Below are positions 16,998-25,474 of a stretch of DNA of 64,000 nt, piece after piece. The notes beneath the pieces are model-generated. The model had not been told where the DNA came from and ran no database searches. It worked only from the letters and a program-made list of their open reading frames with translations. The stretch is taken from the NCBI GenBank assembly GCA_035341855.1, contig DAOQWA010000011.1, positions 9,446 to 73,445 on the forward strand. Reading direction: 5' to 3'. Position numbers and translations under genes: made by a program. Origin of the DNA: QQVM01 sp035341855. Its GTDB lineage: Bacteria > Bacteroidota > Bacteroidia > AKYH767-A > 2013-40CM-41-45. The stretch's first letter is position 1; each line of letters starts with the position of its first letter.

Positions 16998-19334
16998 ATG
17001 AATCCAAATTACCTTGATGAATTAAACGAGCCGCAAAAAGCAGCGGTGTTAAATACTGATGGTCCGGTAATGATTATCGCAGGCGCCGGTTCAGGTAAAA
17101 CGAGGGTCCTCACCTATCGGATAGCTCACCTCCTGCGTAAAGGTGTTGATGCTTTTCAAATCCTTGCATTGACATTTACCAATAAGGCATCGAAAGAAAT
17201 GCGTTCTCGTATTGAGACTATCGCCGGTGATGAGGCAAGAAATCTATGGATGGGGACATTTCACGCTGTCTTCGCTAAAATTTTAAGAATAGAGTCAGAA
17301 AGATTGGGATATCCTCCAAACTTCACAATCTATGATACAGATGACGCTAAAAGCCTCATGCGCGATATACTCAGAGAGAATAACCTCGACGATAAATTGT
17401 ACAAACCGGAGACGATTCTTAACAGAATTTCAGCTGCAAAAAATAATCTTTATTCCTGGTCAGAGTATCAAAACAATACCACATTTGTGAGCGATGATGT
17501 TGCTGCAGGTCGTCCTAAAACAGGGTTGTTGTACGAACTCTACGTGAAGCGATGCTTCAAAGCAAGCGGTATGGATTTCGATGACCTCTTGTTCAACATG
17601 TTCACCTTACTCGATCGTTTTCCCGATGTGCTGCATAAGTATCAGCATAAATTTAAATATATATTGGTAGATGAGTTTCAGGATACAAATTATGTACAGT
17701 ATATGATCCTGAAAAGATTGGCTGCCGTATTTGAAAATATTTGTGTTGTCGGTGATGATGCACAATCGATCTATGCATTTCGTGGAGCCAATATTCAGAA
17801 TATATTATCCTTCGAGAAAGATTATCCTGATCTGCGCGTGTTTAAGCTTGAGCAAAACTATCGATCTTCCAGAACGATTGTACAGGCAGCAAATAGTTTG
17901 ATCGATAAGAATAAAAACCAAATTAAGAAAGAAGTTTGGACTGCAAATGATCTTGGTGAAAAAATAGCATTGCTTCGTGCTTTTAGTGATAATGAAGAAG
18001 GAATGCTCGTTGCTACCTCAATCTTTGAAACAAAGGTAAACCGACAGTGGAGGAATAAGGATTTTGCAATTCTTTACAGAACAAATGCACAGTCAAGATC
18101 CATGGAGGAAGCATTGAGAAGAATGAATATTCCATACAGAATTTATGGTGGATTATCATTCTATAAAAGAAAGGAAATTAAAGATCTTCTTGCATATTTC
18201 AGGTTAGTGATCAATCATAATGATGAAGAAGCTCTGAAGCGTATTATCAACGTGCCGGCAAGAGGTGTTGGAAAAACTTCCGTAGAGAAAATGACTGTAG
18301 CCGCCGCTGCCGAAAATAAAAGCATCTGGCAGGTTATCGAAAACCCTCTCTACAATCCATGCCAATTCAATAATGGAATGCTCGGAAGGTTGAATGATTT
18401 TTGTACCATGATCAAAAGTTTTTCGGTAAAGATTAAATCATTAAATGCCTTTGACCTTGCATCATCCATCGCTTCTTCTAGTGGTTTGCTGCGTGAGTTG
18501 TATGATGATAAAACTCCGGAAGGATTAAGCCGCTACGAAAACGTGCAGGAACTTTTAAATGGTATCAGGGAGTTCGTCGATACAGGTAGAAGTATTACTC
18601 CGACTGGTGATGAAGAGATAAATCAGGATCCTGACGCTCTCCGTACCTTGGACTTGTTCATGCAGGATATCGCCTTGCTTACTGATGCAGATGAGGATGA
18701 TAAGGAAAACGATGATAAGGTGTCCTTGATGACATTGCATGCAGCCAAAGGCCTTGAGTTTCCTGCAGTATTTGTTGTCGGACTTGAAGAGAATCTTTTT
18801 CCCTCACAGCGTTCAATGGATTCAAGAGAAGATCTTGAAGAAGAACGACGACTATTTTATGTTGGTATTACTAGAGCTGAAAAAAAACTCAGCATTTCTT
18901 ATGCCACCTCAAGGTACAAATGGGGAAACCTTAACGTATGTGAACCCAGTCGCTTCCTCGATGAGATAGATCCTGAATTTATTGAGGAAAGTACGCCCTT
19001 ACCCAAAAGTAATCAGATGCCCTTCGATGAGCCTGTATTAGACAGATGGGGTAGCAATCAGTCCGGTGCGGGCAGGAATAAAGCAAGACCTGAAATTACC
19101 CGTAGCGTTCCTGCAGGTTTGAAAAAGATAGATTCAGCTGCCGTTCGCAGTTTCAGTGGCAGCGATACTGCCGGAATTCAGGCAGGGATGGAGGTTGCAC
19201 ATGAAAAATTCGGCATTGGTACGGTACTGGCAGTTGAAGGAAAAGCCGGAGATCTCAAGGCTACGGTTCAATTTCAAGGCATTGGTATTAAGCAACTTTT
19301 ACTCAAATATGCCAAGTTAAAGATACTTGGCTAA
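16998..19334 (+). CDS. UvrD/PcrA-type SF1 DNA helicase
   Basis: This 3'-5' DNA helicase acts in nucleotide-excision and mismatch repair and in clearing replication forks. It has 778 residues, the normal length. The motifs are complete: Q-motif NEPQKAAV (~10-17), Walker A GAGSGKT (29-35), motif Ia LTFTNKASKEM, DEFQDTN (~225-231), VGDDAQSIYAFRGA, LEQNYRSS, VSLMTLHAAKGLEF and LFYVGITRAEKKL. The end (~730-778) is a Tudor-like PcrA C-terminal module, VAHEKFGIGTVLAV to KLKILG, which binds RNA polymerase in characterised PcrA. It stands alone, with its own -7 element. Confidence 0.93.
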   Translation: MNPNYLDELNEPQKAAVLNTDGPVMIIAGAGSGKTRVLTYRIAHLLRKGVDAFQILALTFTNKASKEMRSRIETIAGDEARNLWMGTFHAVFAKILRIESERLGYPPNFTIYDTDDAKSLMRDILRENNLDDKLYKPETILNRISAAKNNLYSWSEYQNNTTFVSDDVAAGRPKTGLLYELYVKRCFKASGMDFDDLLFNMFTLLDRFPDVLHKYQHKFKYILVDEFQDTNYVQYMILKRLAAVFENICVVGDDAQSIYAFRGANIQNILSFEKDYPDLRVFKLEQNYRSSRTIVQAANSLIDKNKNQIKKEVWTANDLGEKIALLRAFSDNEEGMLVATSIFETKVNRQWRNKDFAILYRTNAQSRSMEEALRRMNIPYRIYGGLSFYKRKEIKDLLAYFRLVINHNDEEALKRIINVPARGVGKTSVEKMTVAAAAENKSIWQVIENPLYNPCQFNNGMLGRLNDFCTMIKSFSVKIKSLNAFDLASSIASSSGLLRELYDDKTPEGLSRYENVQELLNGIREFVDTGRSITPTGDEEINQDPDALRTLDLFMQDIALLTDADEDDKENDDKVSLMTLHAAKGLEFPAVFVVGLEENLFPSQRSMDSREDLEEERRLFYVGITRAEKKLSISYATSRYKWGNLNVCEPSRFLDEIDPEFIEESTPLPKSNQMPFDEPVLDRWGSNQSGAGRNKARPEITRSVPAGLKKIDSAAVRSFSGSDTAGIQAGMEVAHEKFGIGTVLAVEGKAGDLKATVQFQGIGIKQLLLKYAKLKILG

Positions 19335-19563
19335 TCCGGTCTTTTTGGATACATTTGTGCTTTCCCAAACAATAGCTGTAAGATTATTAATTGCTTTCCG
19401 GTGATCCGATGGATGTGAAGCCAAATTTAATATTGGAACATCTTTGCAGATTTTATTTAAAGGGTTTTGGGAAATAAAAAATATAGGTTTTCTTCATTGA
19501 TATGTTTCGATAAAAAAACCAATTCGCATAAAAATTAATTTGACGAATAGTAAGAGATACACA

Positions 19564-20259
19564 ATGGCAAAAGAATCAAAAAGGAGAGCAGAGCAAAGTG
19601 ACGAGAAACATTTTGTTTCCATAGAACATCTGGAATATAACACTCAACGTGATTTCCTGCTCATTTCTGAATACGGAAGAAATGTTCAGAAGATGATCAA
19701 ACATACAATTGACATTGAAGACCGGGAGATAAGAAATAAAGCTGCACAGACCATTGTCAATGTTATGGCTTATCTTAATCCTTCGGTAAGAGAACTTGTA
19801 GATTACAAACATAAACTTTGGGACCACCTTTTTATTTTATCTGATTTTAAACTGGATGTTGATGCTCCCTTTCCTATGCCGGAAAAGGAGAAGTTTAACG
19901 CAAAGCCTAAAAAGGTTGAATACCCTGCAAGTAAAATACGTTATAAGTATTACGGTAAGGTGATGGAAGATATGATTCGAAAAATCGCTGAGATGGAAGA
20001 AGGTCCGAGAAAAGAACAGATTACTCAGAACCTTGCAAATTTCATGAAGATGTCATACCTCACCTGGAACAAGGATACTGTTGATGATTCGACAATCCTC
20101 AGCCACCTCGATGAACTCTCTAAAGGAAATCTGAAGCTTCATGAATCTGCCCGCTTAAATCATACGGCAGAAATTCTTGCAATGAACAAAGAGAAGATGA
20201 TGCGGGAAAATTCTGCAAAGAATAAGCTAAAGAATAAAAGAAAAGTTCGAAAAAAATAA
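19564..20259 (+). CDS. DUF4290 domain-containing protein
   Basis: This conserved soluble Bacteroidota protein of about 231 residues has no known function. The core holds YNTQRDFLLISEYGRNVQKM (~20-40), ETIVNVMAYLNP-like spacing (TIVNVMAYLNPSVREL) and a KLWDHLFILSDFKLDVDAPFP block. The C-terminus is strongly basic (KNKLKNKRKVRKK), suggesting contact with nucleic acid or the ribosome. The ATG at 19564 is preferred to an in-frame TTG at 19540. In this phylum the family is often found next to murA; here a desaturase gene lies between the two. Confidence 0.85.
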   Translation: MAKESKRRAEQSDEKHFVSIEHLEYNTQRDFLLISEYGRNVQKMIKHTIDIEDREIRNKAAQTIVNVMAYLNPSVRELVDYKHKLWDHLFILSDFKLDVDAPFPMPEKEKFNAKPKKVEYPASKIRYKYYGKVMEDMIRKIAEMEEGPRKEQITQNLANFMKMSYLTWNKDTVDDSTILSHLDELSKGNLKLHESARLNHTAEILAMNKEKMMRENSAKNKLKNKRKVRKK

Positions 20260-20308
20260 TTTGTCTTTGATTTCCGGAGTGGAGAGCAAAGACCGCATGG
20301 AATAAAAT

Positions 20309-21316
20309 ATGCATAAGCCTAAGTCCTTTAAGTATTCTGCTGAACCGGAGCCCCACAAAAGTCGCACAAAGAAGATCCTTAAGAGTCATCCTGACGTTAG
20401 GGATCTCATAGGAAAAAATCCTTTCACATTACTGGCGATAATTTTCTGCGTAGGTTCCATGATAGGAATATCCTACCTGGTTAAAGACGCTTCATGGTGG
20501 ATAGTTTGGCTTACAGCTTATGCCATTGGTGCATTCTTTAATCATGCATTGTTCGTAATGATTCATGAATGTTCCCACAATCTTTTGTTCAAGGGTAAGA
20601 CCGGAAATTATATAGCCTCAATATTTTCAAATCTCCCTCATACTTTTCCCAGTGCGGTATCATTTACACGCTATCACCTAATGCATCATTCCTGGCAAGG
20701 GCATCACCTTCGCGATGCAGACTTGCCTGATTTCTGGGAAGCCAGAGTGTTCGGAAATAATTTCTTCAGTAAGGCGATATGGCTCTTCTTATTTCCATTC
20801 TTCCAGGTAGGTAGAACTTTTCGTTTGAAGGAGATCAAACCAATCGATGGATGGATTGTCACAAATTGGATCATTCAAATTGCCTTTAATGTCGCTATCT
20901 GGATGCTTTGGGGCCCTAAAGCTTTCTTCTTTCTGATGATCAGCTTCTTCTTTTCTGTCGGGCTTCATCCCTTGGGTGCAAGGTGGATACAGGAACACTT
21001 TCTTACCCTCGATCCTGAGCAGGAGACATATAGTTATTATGGTCCCCTTAATAAGGTTGCATTCAACGTCGGCTACCACAATGAACACCATGATTTCCCT
21101 TCAATACCGTGGAATAGATTGCCCGATTTGAAAAAGAAAGCACCCGACTTCTACGATTCTTTGAAAGCACATCGCTCCTGGACTTTATTGTTCTTCCGTT
21201 TTCTGTTTGACAATAACATTACTCTTCATTCACGAATGGTGAGAGATGAAGATAGCTTGAAGAATAAATATAAAGAAGATGAGCAGGTGGACTACACACA
21301 TGAAGTTCAAAATTAA
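20309..21316 (+). CDS. Membrane fatty-acid desaturase resembling sphingolipid delta-4 desaturase (DES1)
   Basis: This predicted di-iron membrane desaturase has 335 residues. The three His boxes are complete: HECSH (86-90), HLMHH (123-127) and HNEHH (257-261). Hydrophobic segments occur at ~32-75, 155-175 and 190-225. The C-terminal block (YHNEHHDFPSIPW, RLPDLKKKAPDFYDSL) and the N-terminal SHPDVRDLIGKNP closely follow the layout of eukaryotic DES1, which puts a 4,5 double bond into dihydroceramide. Bacteroidota commonly make dihydroceramides, so this substrate is plausible; a plain acyl-lipid substrate remains possible. It lies between DUF4290 and murA. Confidence 0.75.
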   Translation: MHKPKSFKYSAEPEPHKSRTKKILKSHPDVRDLIGKNPFTLLAIIFCVGSMIGISYLVKDASWWIVWLTAYAIGAFFNHALFVMIHECSHNLLFKGKTGNYIASIFSNLPHTFPSAVSFTRYHLMHHSWQGHHLRDADLPDFWEARVFGNNFFSKAIWLFLFPFFQVGRTFRLKEIKPIDGWIVTNWIIQIAFNVAIWMLWGPKAFFFLMISFFFSVGLHPLGARWIQEHFLTLDPEQETYSYYGPLNKVAFNVGYHNEHHDFPSIPWNRLPDLKKKAPDFYDSLKAHRSWTLLFFRFLFDNNITLHSRMVRDEDSLKNKYKEDEQVDYTHEVQN

Positions 21317-21365
21317 TTTTGTTAAAAAAATGTCTGGTCCCCTGAAATATGGAGCAGGAACAGAC

Positions 21366-21373
21366 TAATTTTG
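21366..21373 (+). promoter_or_regulatory. -7 promoter element before murA
   Basis: TAATTTTG matches TAnnTTTG and lies 50 bases before the murA ATG. No clear -33 element is seen, but it suggests murA has its own promoter in addition to any read-through. Confidence 0.35.
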
Positions 21374-21423
21374 CCATCGAGAATCGAATTTGACAATTAT
21401 TAATCCGGAGAAAATTATAAAGT

Positions 21424-22737
21424 ATGTCAGCAAGTTTTGAAGTAACAGGTGGATTTGAATTAAGTGGTGAGTTGATTCCTCAGGGAGCAAAAAATGAAGC
21501 ACTACAAATTATTTGTGCCACTTTACTTACCCCTGAAAAGGTTCACATTCGCAATATCCCTGATATCCGTGACGTGAATAAACTTATTGAACTTCTTCAA
21601 CTGATGGGTGTTGAAGTAGAACAAACGGGAGTATTGAAAGGGGAATTTACTTTCCAAGCGAAAAATATAAAGCTTGATTTTTTAGATACTAAAGAGTTCA
21701 AGCAACAGGCTGCTTCTTTGAGAGGCTCAATCATGATCGTCGGCCCTTTGTTGGCACGATTCGGAAAGGCAAGCATACCCAAGCCGGGTGGAGATAAAAT
21801 AGGACGCCGCAGGCTGGATACGCACTTCATCGGTTTTCAAAATCTGGGTGCACAGTTTATATTTAATGAAGAGGATAGCTTTTACACCGTTCAGGCGAAA
21901 AAGCTTAAAGGAACATACATGTTGCTGGACGAAGCATCTGTGACCGGTACTGCAAATCTGGTTATGGCTGCTGCTCTTGCCTCAGGAACTACCACAATTT
22001 ACAATGCAGCATGTGAACCATATATCCAGCAACTTTGTAACATGCTGAACAGGATGGGTGCAAAGATCAGTGGTATCGGATCTAATCTTCTGGTGATTGA
22101 AGGGGTAACTAGTTTGAAGGGTACAGAGCATAAATTACTTCCTGATATGATCGAGATCGGTTCTTTCATCGGACTCGCTGCAATGACTAAATCAGAGATC
22201 ACTATTCGTGAAGTAGGTTATGAGCATCTAGGTGTCATACCCGACGTGTTTCGAAGAATGGGTATAAAAATGGAACTTAGAGGCGATGATCTTTATATTC
22301 CCCGGCAAGAATCTTATGAGATCGATACGTTCATCGATGGCTCAATTCTGACTGTAGCGGATGCGATATGGCCCGGCTTCACACCTGACTTATTAAGCGT
22401 AGTACTGGTGACAGCTACACAAGCTGCCGGAACTGTTCTTATTCATCAGAAAATGTTTGAGAGTAGATTATTTTTCGTGGACAAACTGATCGACATGGGT
22501 GCACAGATCATATTATGTGATCCTCATAGAGCAACTGTAATAGGGCTCAATAGAAAAGTTCCCTTGAAAGCCATTCAAATGACATCGCCGGATATCAGAG
22601 CAGGTGTTGCATTGTTGATTGCTGCTTTGTCGGCAAATGGAACCAGCGTGATACACAACATTGAACAGATTGACAGAGGTTACCAGAGAATTGATGAAAG
22701 GCTTAATGCGATTGGCGCAAAAATTAAGCGGATCTGA
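21424..22737 (+). CDS. murA: UDP-N-acetylglucosamine 1-carboxyvinyltransferase (MurA)
   Basis: MurA makes the first committed step of peptidoglycan synthesis, adding enolpyruvate from PEP to UDP-GlcNAc in the cytoplasm. It has 437 residues, the usual length. The EPSP-synthase-like double-domain fold is shown by PQGAKNEALQ (Lys23 and Asn24 of the active site), LRGSIMIVGPLLAR, PDMIEIGSFIGLAA, and SPDIRAGVALLIAAL. The loop that normally carries the catalytic/fosfomycin-target Cys reads KPGGDKIGRRRLDTH, with Asp124 instead of Cys. Asp at this position is active but insensitive to fosfomycin in other bacteria. Confidence 0.95.
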   Translation: MSASFEVTGGFELSGELIPQGAKNEALQIICATLLTPEKVHIRNIPDIRDVNKLIELLQLMGVEVEQTGVLKGEFTFQAKNIKLDFLDTKEFKQQAASLRGSIMIVGPLLARFGKASIPKPGGDKIGRRRLDTHFIGFQNLGAQFIFNEEDSFYTVQAKKLKGTYMLLDEASVTGTANLVMAAALASGTTTIYNAACEPYIQQLCNMLNRMGAKISGIGSNLLVIEGVTSLKGTEHKLLPDMIEIGSFIGLAAMTKSEITIREVGYEHLGVIPDVFRRMGIKMELRGDDLYIPRQESYEIDTFIDGSILTVADAIWPGFTPDLLSVVLVTATQAAGTVLIHQKMFESRLFFVDKLIDMGAQIILCDPHRATVIGLNRKVPLKAIQMTSPDIRAGVALLIAALSANGTSVIHNIEQIDRGYQRIDERLNAIGAKIKRI

Positions 22738-22882
22738 TTTTTGTCTTTTATCCCGGATCGTGAATTCATATCAGCGTCTGACAGACAAATTGCCAACCGG
22801 TTGTTGAACTTTTAGCACCGCCGTTTGTTTTCCTTTTTTTCTAAAGTTCAATTCAGAAAGTGCTATTTTCGAATGAAATACA

Positions 22883-22890
22883 TATATTTG
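22883..22890 (+). promoter_or_regulatory. -7 promoter element before the TlpA-like gene
   Basis: TATATTTG matches TAnnTTTG. Transcription would begin near 22896, downstream of an in-frame GTG at 22860, which supports the ATG at 22941 as the start. Confidence 0.45.
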
Positions 22891-22940
22891 CAGCATTCTT
22901 GGCAGAGTTTTTGGAAAGAAAGATAAAAATCAAAAAAACG

Positions 22941-23465
22941 ATGAAAAAAACAGCAATTCTTTTAGTGGCACTCGTTTGCTCGGTAATGTTCAGCTCGGCT
23001 CAAATGGCTAAACAAGGACTGGAAATCGGAGATGTAGCTCCTGAACTCAAGCTTCCGAATCCGGAAGGTAAACTGATTGCCCTATCTTCCTTACGTGGAA
23101 AAGTGGTTCTTATTGATTTTTGGGCCGCATGGTGTGGCCCCTGCCGCATTGAAAATCCGCATGTTGTGAGTGCCTACCACAAATTCAAAAATGCGAAATT
23201 CAAAAATGCCAAAGAATTTACCATTTACAGTGTTTCACTTGATAAAACTAAAGATGCCTGGGTCGCGGCCATAATAAAAGATAAGTTAGATTGGCCAAAT
23301 CACGTGAGCGATCTTAAATGGTGGTACTCTGACGCAGCTAAAGCTTATGGGGTTCAAGGAATTCCTACAAATTGGCTGATTGATGAAAAAGGTGTCATTG
23401 TTGCAAAAAATTTACGTGGAGCCAGCCTGGAAGATGCTCTGACTAAAATGACGGCTGCCCAGTAA
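22941..23465 (+). CDS. TlpA/ResA-like periplasmic thiol-disulfide oxidoreductase
   Basis: This 174-residue protein has a signal peptide (MKKTAILLVALVCSVMFSSAQ). The AhpC/TSA-Redoxin/TlpA fold contains GDVAPELKLPNPEGK, the active site DFWAAWCGPCRIENP (CGPC pair), and the cis-Pro region QGIPTNWLIDEKG. It likely reduces or transfers disulfides in the periplasm. There is an in-frame 15-base tandem duplication (23181-23210) giving KFKNAKFKNA after the first helix. A strong terminator follows, so the gene is probably monocistronic. Confidence 0.88.
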   Translation: MKKTAILLVALVCSVMFSSAQMAKQGLEIGDVAPELKLPNPEGKLIALSSLRGKVVLIDFWAAWCGPCRIENPHVVSAYHKFKNAKFKNAKEFTIYSVSLDKTKDAWVAAIIKDKLDWPNHVSDLKWWYSDAAKAYGVQGIPTNWLIDEKGVIVAKNLRGASLEDALTKMTAAQ

Positions 23466-23490
23466 GTATATTGGTTGGTATAAAATTGTC

Positions 23491-23524
23491 AAAACAGAAG
23501 ATATTTTTCTTCTGTTTTTTTATT
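23491..23524 (+). terminator. Rho-independent terminator after the TlpA-like gene
   Basis: AAAACAGAAGA (23491-23501) pairs with TCTTCTGTTTT (23508-23518) across a six-base loop, followed by a T run. Confidence 0.85.
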
Positions 23525-23623
23525 TATTCCCTGACAAATTGACTTTATTGCCTTTCGTGGCAAAATCATTGAGCAGGGGTTTTTCCGGAAAGAAAACTAA
23601 AGATTAATTGAAATTCGAAGGAT

Positions 23624-24202
23624 ATGAAGCAAAATGAAGAAACACAGCCTTGGGCAGAGAATGAAGAAGCACGTGAGGCAGGTGAAGAAATGAATTCAGG
23701 AAATCCTGTTGATGCTGAACATGCATTGCCAGATGCCGAAAAAGTTGAAGCTGACCCGATAGTGAAGTTAGAACTTGAGCTATCAGAATACAAGGATAAA
23801 TTTTTACGACTTTATTCTGAATTTGAAAACTATAAGAAGCGCGTAAGCAGAGACAGAATCGATCAGATCAAATTCGCCTCTATTGAGACCTACCTAACTT
23901 TTTTGCCGGTGATCGATGATTTCGAACGCGCTCAGAAATCATTAGACGAAGCAAGTGATGTCGATTCAGTAAGACAAGGAATACAGCTGATCTACCAAAA
24001 GTTTAAAACATTGCTGGAGTCCAAAGGCGTGAAGCCGATGAATTGCGTGGGTACAGAATTCGATGCGGAGTTACATGATGCAATATCAAATGTACCGGCT
24101 CCTAAACCGGAATTAAAGGGAAAGATCATTGACGAAATTGAAAAGGGATATATGCTTAATGATAAAGTTATTCGTCACGCAAAGGTGATCGTTGGAAATT
24201 AA
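23624..24202 (+). CDS. grpE: GrpE nucleotide-exchange factor for DnaK
   Basis: GrpE releases ADP from DnaK in the heat-shock chaperone cycle. It has 192 residues. Residues 1-45 are acidic and disordered. A long helix follows, LELSEYKDKFLRLYSEFENYKKR. The C-terminal beta domain has the signature GTEFDAELHDAISNVPAP and ends GYMLNDKVIRHAKVIVGN, the standard GrpE finish. dnaJ begins 57 bases downstream, giving a grpE-dnaJ pair; dnaK is not in the window. No CIRCE-like element was seen upstream. Confidence 0.95.
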   Translation: MKQNEETQPWAENEEAREAGEEMNSGNPVDAEHALPDAEKVEADPIVKLELELSEYKDKFLRLYSEFENYKKRVSRDRIDQIKFASIETYLTFLPVIDDFERAQKSLDEASDVDSVRQGIQLIYQKFKTLLESKGVKPMNCVGTEFDAELHDAISNVPAPKPELKGKIIDEIEKGYMLNDKVIRHAKVIVGN

Positions 24203-24259
24203 TTTTAACTAAGCGCTTATAATCTTCGAGAAAATATTGAGAGTATAATAATGATTACC

Positions 24260-25411
24260 ATGTCCAAAAGAGACTATTACGAAGTACTTGGAGTACGCAA
24301 AGATGCTGAGGCCGGTGATATAAAAAAAGCTTACAGACAGATGGCTCTTAAGTTTCATCCGGATAAAAATCCCGGAGATAAAGCCGCGGAAGAGAGTTTT
24401 AAAGAGGCTGCCGAGGCTTATGAAGTATTAAGCAATCCTGAGAAGCGTCAGCGTTACAATCAGTTTGGCCACCAAGGTTTGGGTAACAATGGCGGCTTCA
24501 GTGGTGGTGGTATGAACATGGAAGATATCTTTTCGCATTTTGGAGATGTCTTTGGCGAAGGTAGCCCCTTCGAAAGTTTCTTTGGAGGCGGAGGCGGTCG
24601 TGGAGGAAGACGCGTAAATCGCGGAACAAACCTGCGCGTGAAAGTAAAGTTGACACTGGAAGAGATCGCTAATGGTGTTGAGAAAAAATTAAAAGTAAAC
24701 AAGCACGTTTCTTGCAAGTCCTGCAAAGGAAGTGGTGCACATGATGGGGCCTCTTTTCATCGCTGTAGTTCTTGTGGAGGTAGCGGACAAGTACATCGGG
24801 TGACAAATACATTCATCGGACAAATGAGAACGGCAGCTACTTGCCCTACTTGTCATGGTGAAGGACAAATTATCGAGAATAAGTGTAAATCTTGCCACGG
24901 CTCCGGCGTAGAAAGAGCTGAAGAAATAATTTCAATAAATATTCCGGCAGGTGTTGGTGAGGGAATGCAGTTGACAGTAAGCGGGAAAGGGAACGCTGCT
25001 GAGCGGGGTGGAATTGCCGGAGATCTTTTTGTTGTTATTGAAGAAGAGAAGCATCCATATCTTCAGAGAGATGGTAATCAACTTCTCTATGATCTATATT
25101 TAAATTTTGCCGATGCAGCCCTTGGAACTACTGTGGAAATACCTACTGTTGGTGGTAAGGCAAAAGTGAAAATAGAGGCAGGAACACAGGCCGGTAAAGT
25201 ACTTAGGTTAAAAGGTAAAGGATTGCCTTCAGTGCAAGGTTATGGTAAAGGGGATCTTCTGGTAAATATTAATGTGTGGACACCACAGCATTTATCTTCG
25301 GAAGAGAAGAAGGCTATGGAGAAATTGAGAAATTCAGAAAACTTCCAACCAAATCCCGGAAAGGGAGATAAGAGTTTCTACGATAAAATGAAGGAATTCT
25401 TTAACAATTGA
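24260..25411 (+). CDS. dnaJ: Chaperone protein DnaJ
   Basis: DnaJ (Hsp40) stimulates the DnaK ATPase and delivers unfolded clients. It has 383 residues and type I layout: J domain (1-70, HPD at 33-35), Gly/Phe-rich linker (~72-120), four CxxCxGxG zinc repeats (CKSCKGSG, CSSCGGSG, CPTCHGEG, CKSCHGSG), then two beta client-binding domains ending before KSFYDKMKEFFNN. I chose the ATG at 24260 (MSKRDYYEVLG, the common N-terminus) over one three codons upstream at 24251. It pairs with grpE and is followed by a strong terminator. Confidence 0.95.
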   Translation: MSKRDYYEVLGVRKDAEAGDIKKAYRQMALKFHPDKNPGDKAAEESFKEAAEAYEVLSNPEKRQRYNQFGHQGLGNNGGFSGGGMNMEDIFSHFGDVFGEGSPFESFFGGGGGRGGRRVNRGTNLRVKVKLTLEEIANGVEKKLKVNKHVSCKSCKGSGAHDGASFHRCSSCGGSGQVHRVTNTFIGQMRTAATCPTCHGEGQIIENKCKSCHGSGVERAEEIISINIPAGVGEGMQLTVSGKGNAAERGGIAGDLFVVIEEEKHPYLQRDGNQLLYDLYLNFADAALGTTVEIPTVGGKAKVKIEAGTQAGKVLRLKGKGLPSVQGYGKGDLLVNINVWTPQHLSSEEKKAMEKLRNSENFQPNPGKGDKSFYDKMKEFFNN

Positions 25412-25432
25412 TTTCTATAAAAGAATTATCTT

Positions 25433-25461
25433 ACCCCGCCTAATCAACGGGGTTTTTTTTT
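25433..25461 (+). terminator. Rho-independent terminator after dnaJ
   Basis: ACCCCG (25433-25438) and CGGGGT (25448-25453) form the stem around a nine-base loop, followed by nine T. It lies only 14 bases before the ATG of the ABC ATPase gene. Confidence 0.85.
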
Positions 25462-25474
25462 ATTAAAACAGACT

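Noticed and set aside
24460..24726. Open frame of 88 residues on the minus strand inside dnaJ.
   Set aside because: It is Pro-rich only because it is the complement of the Gly-rich linker codons; dnaJ in the plus frame is certain.
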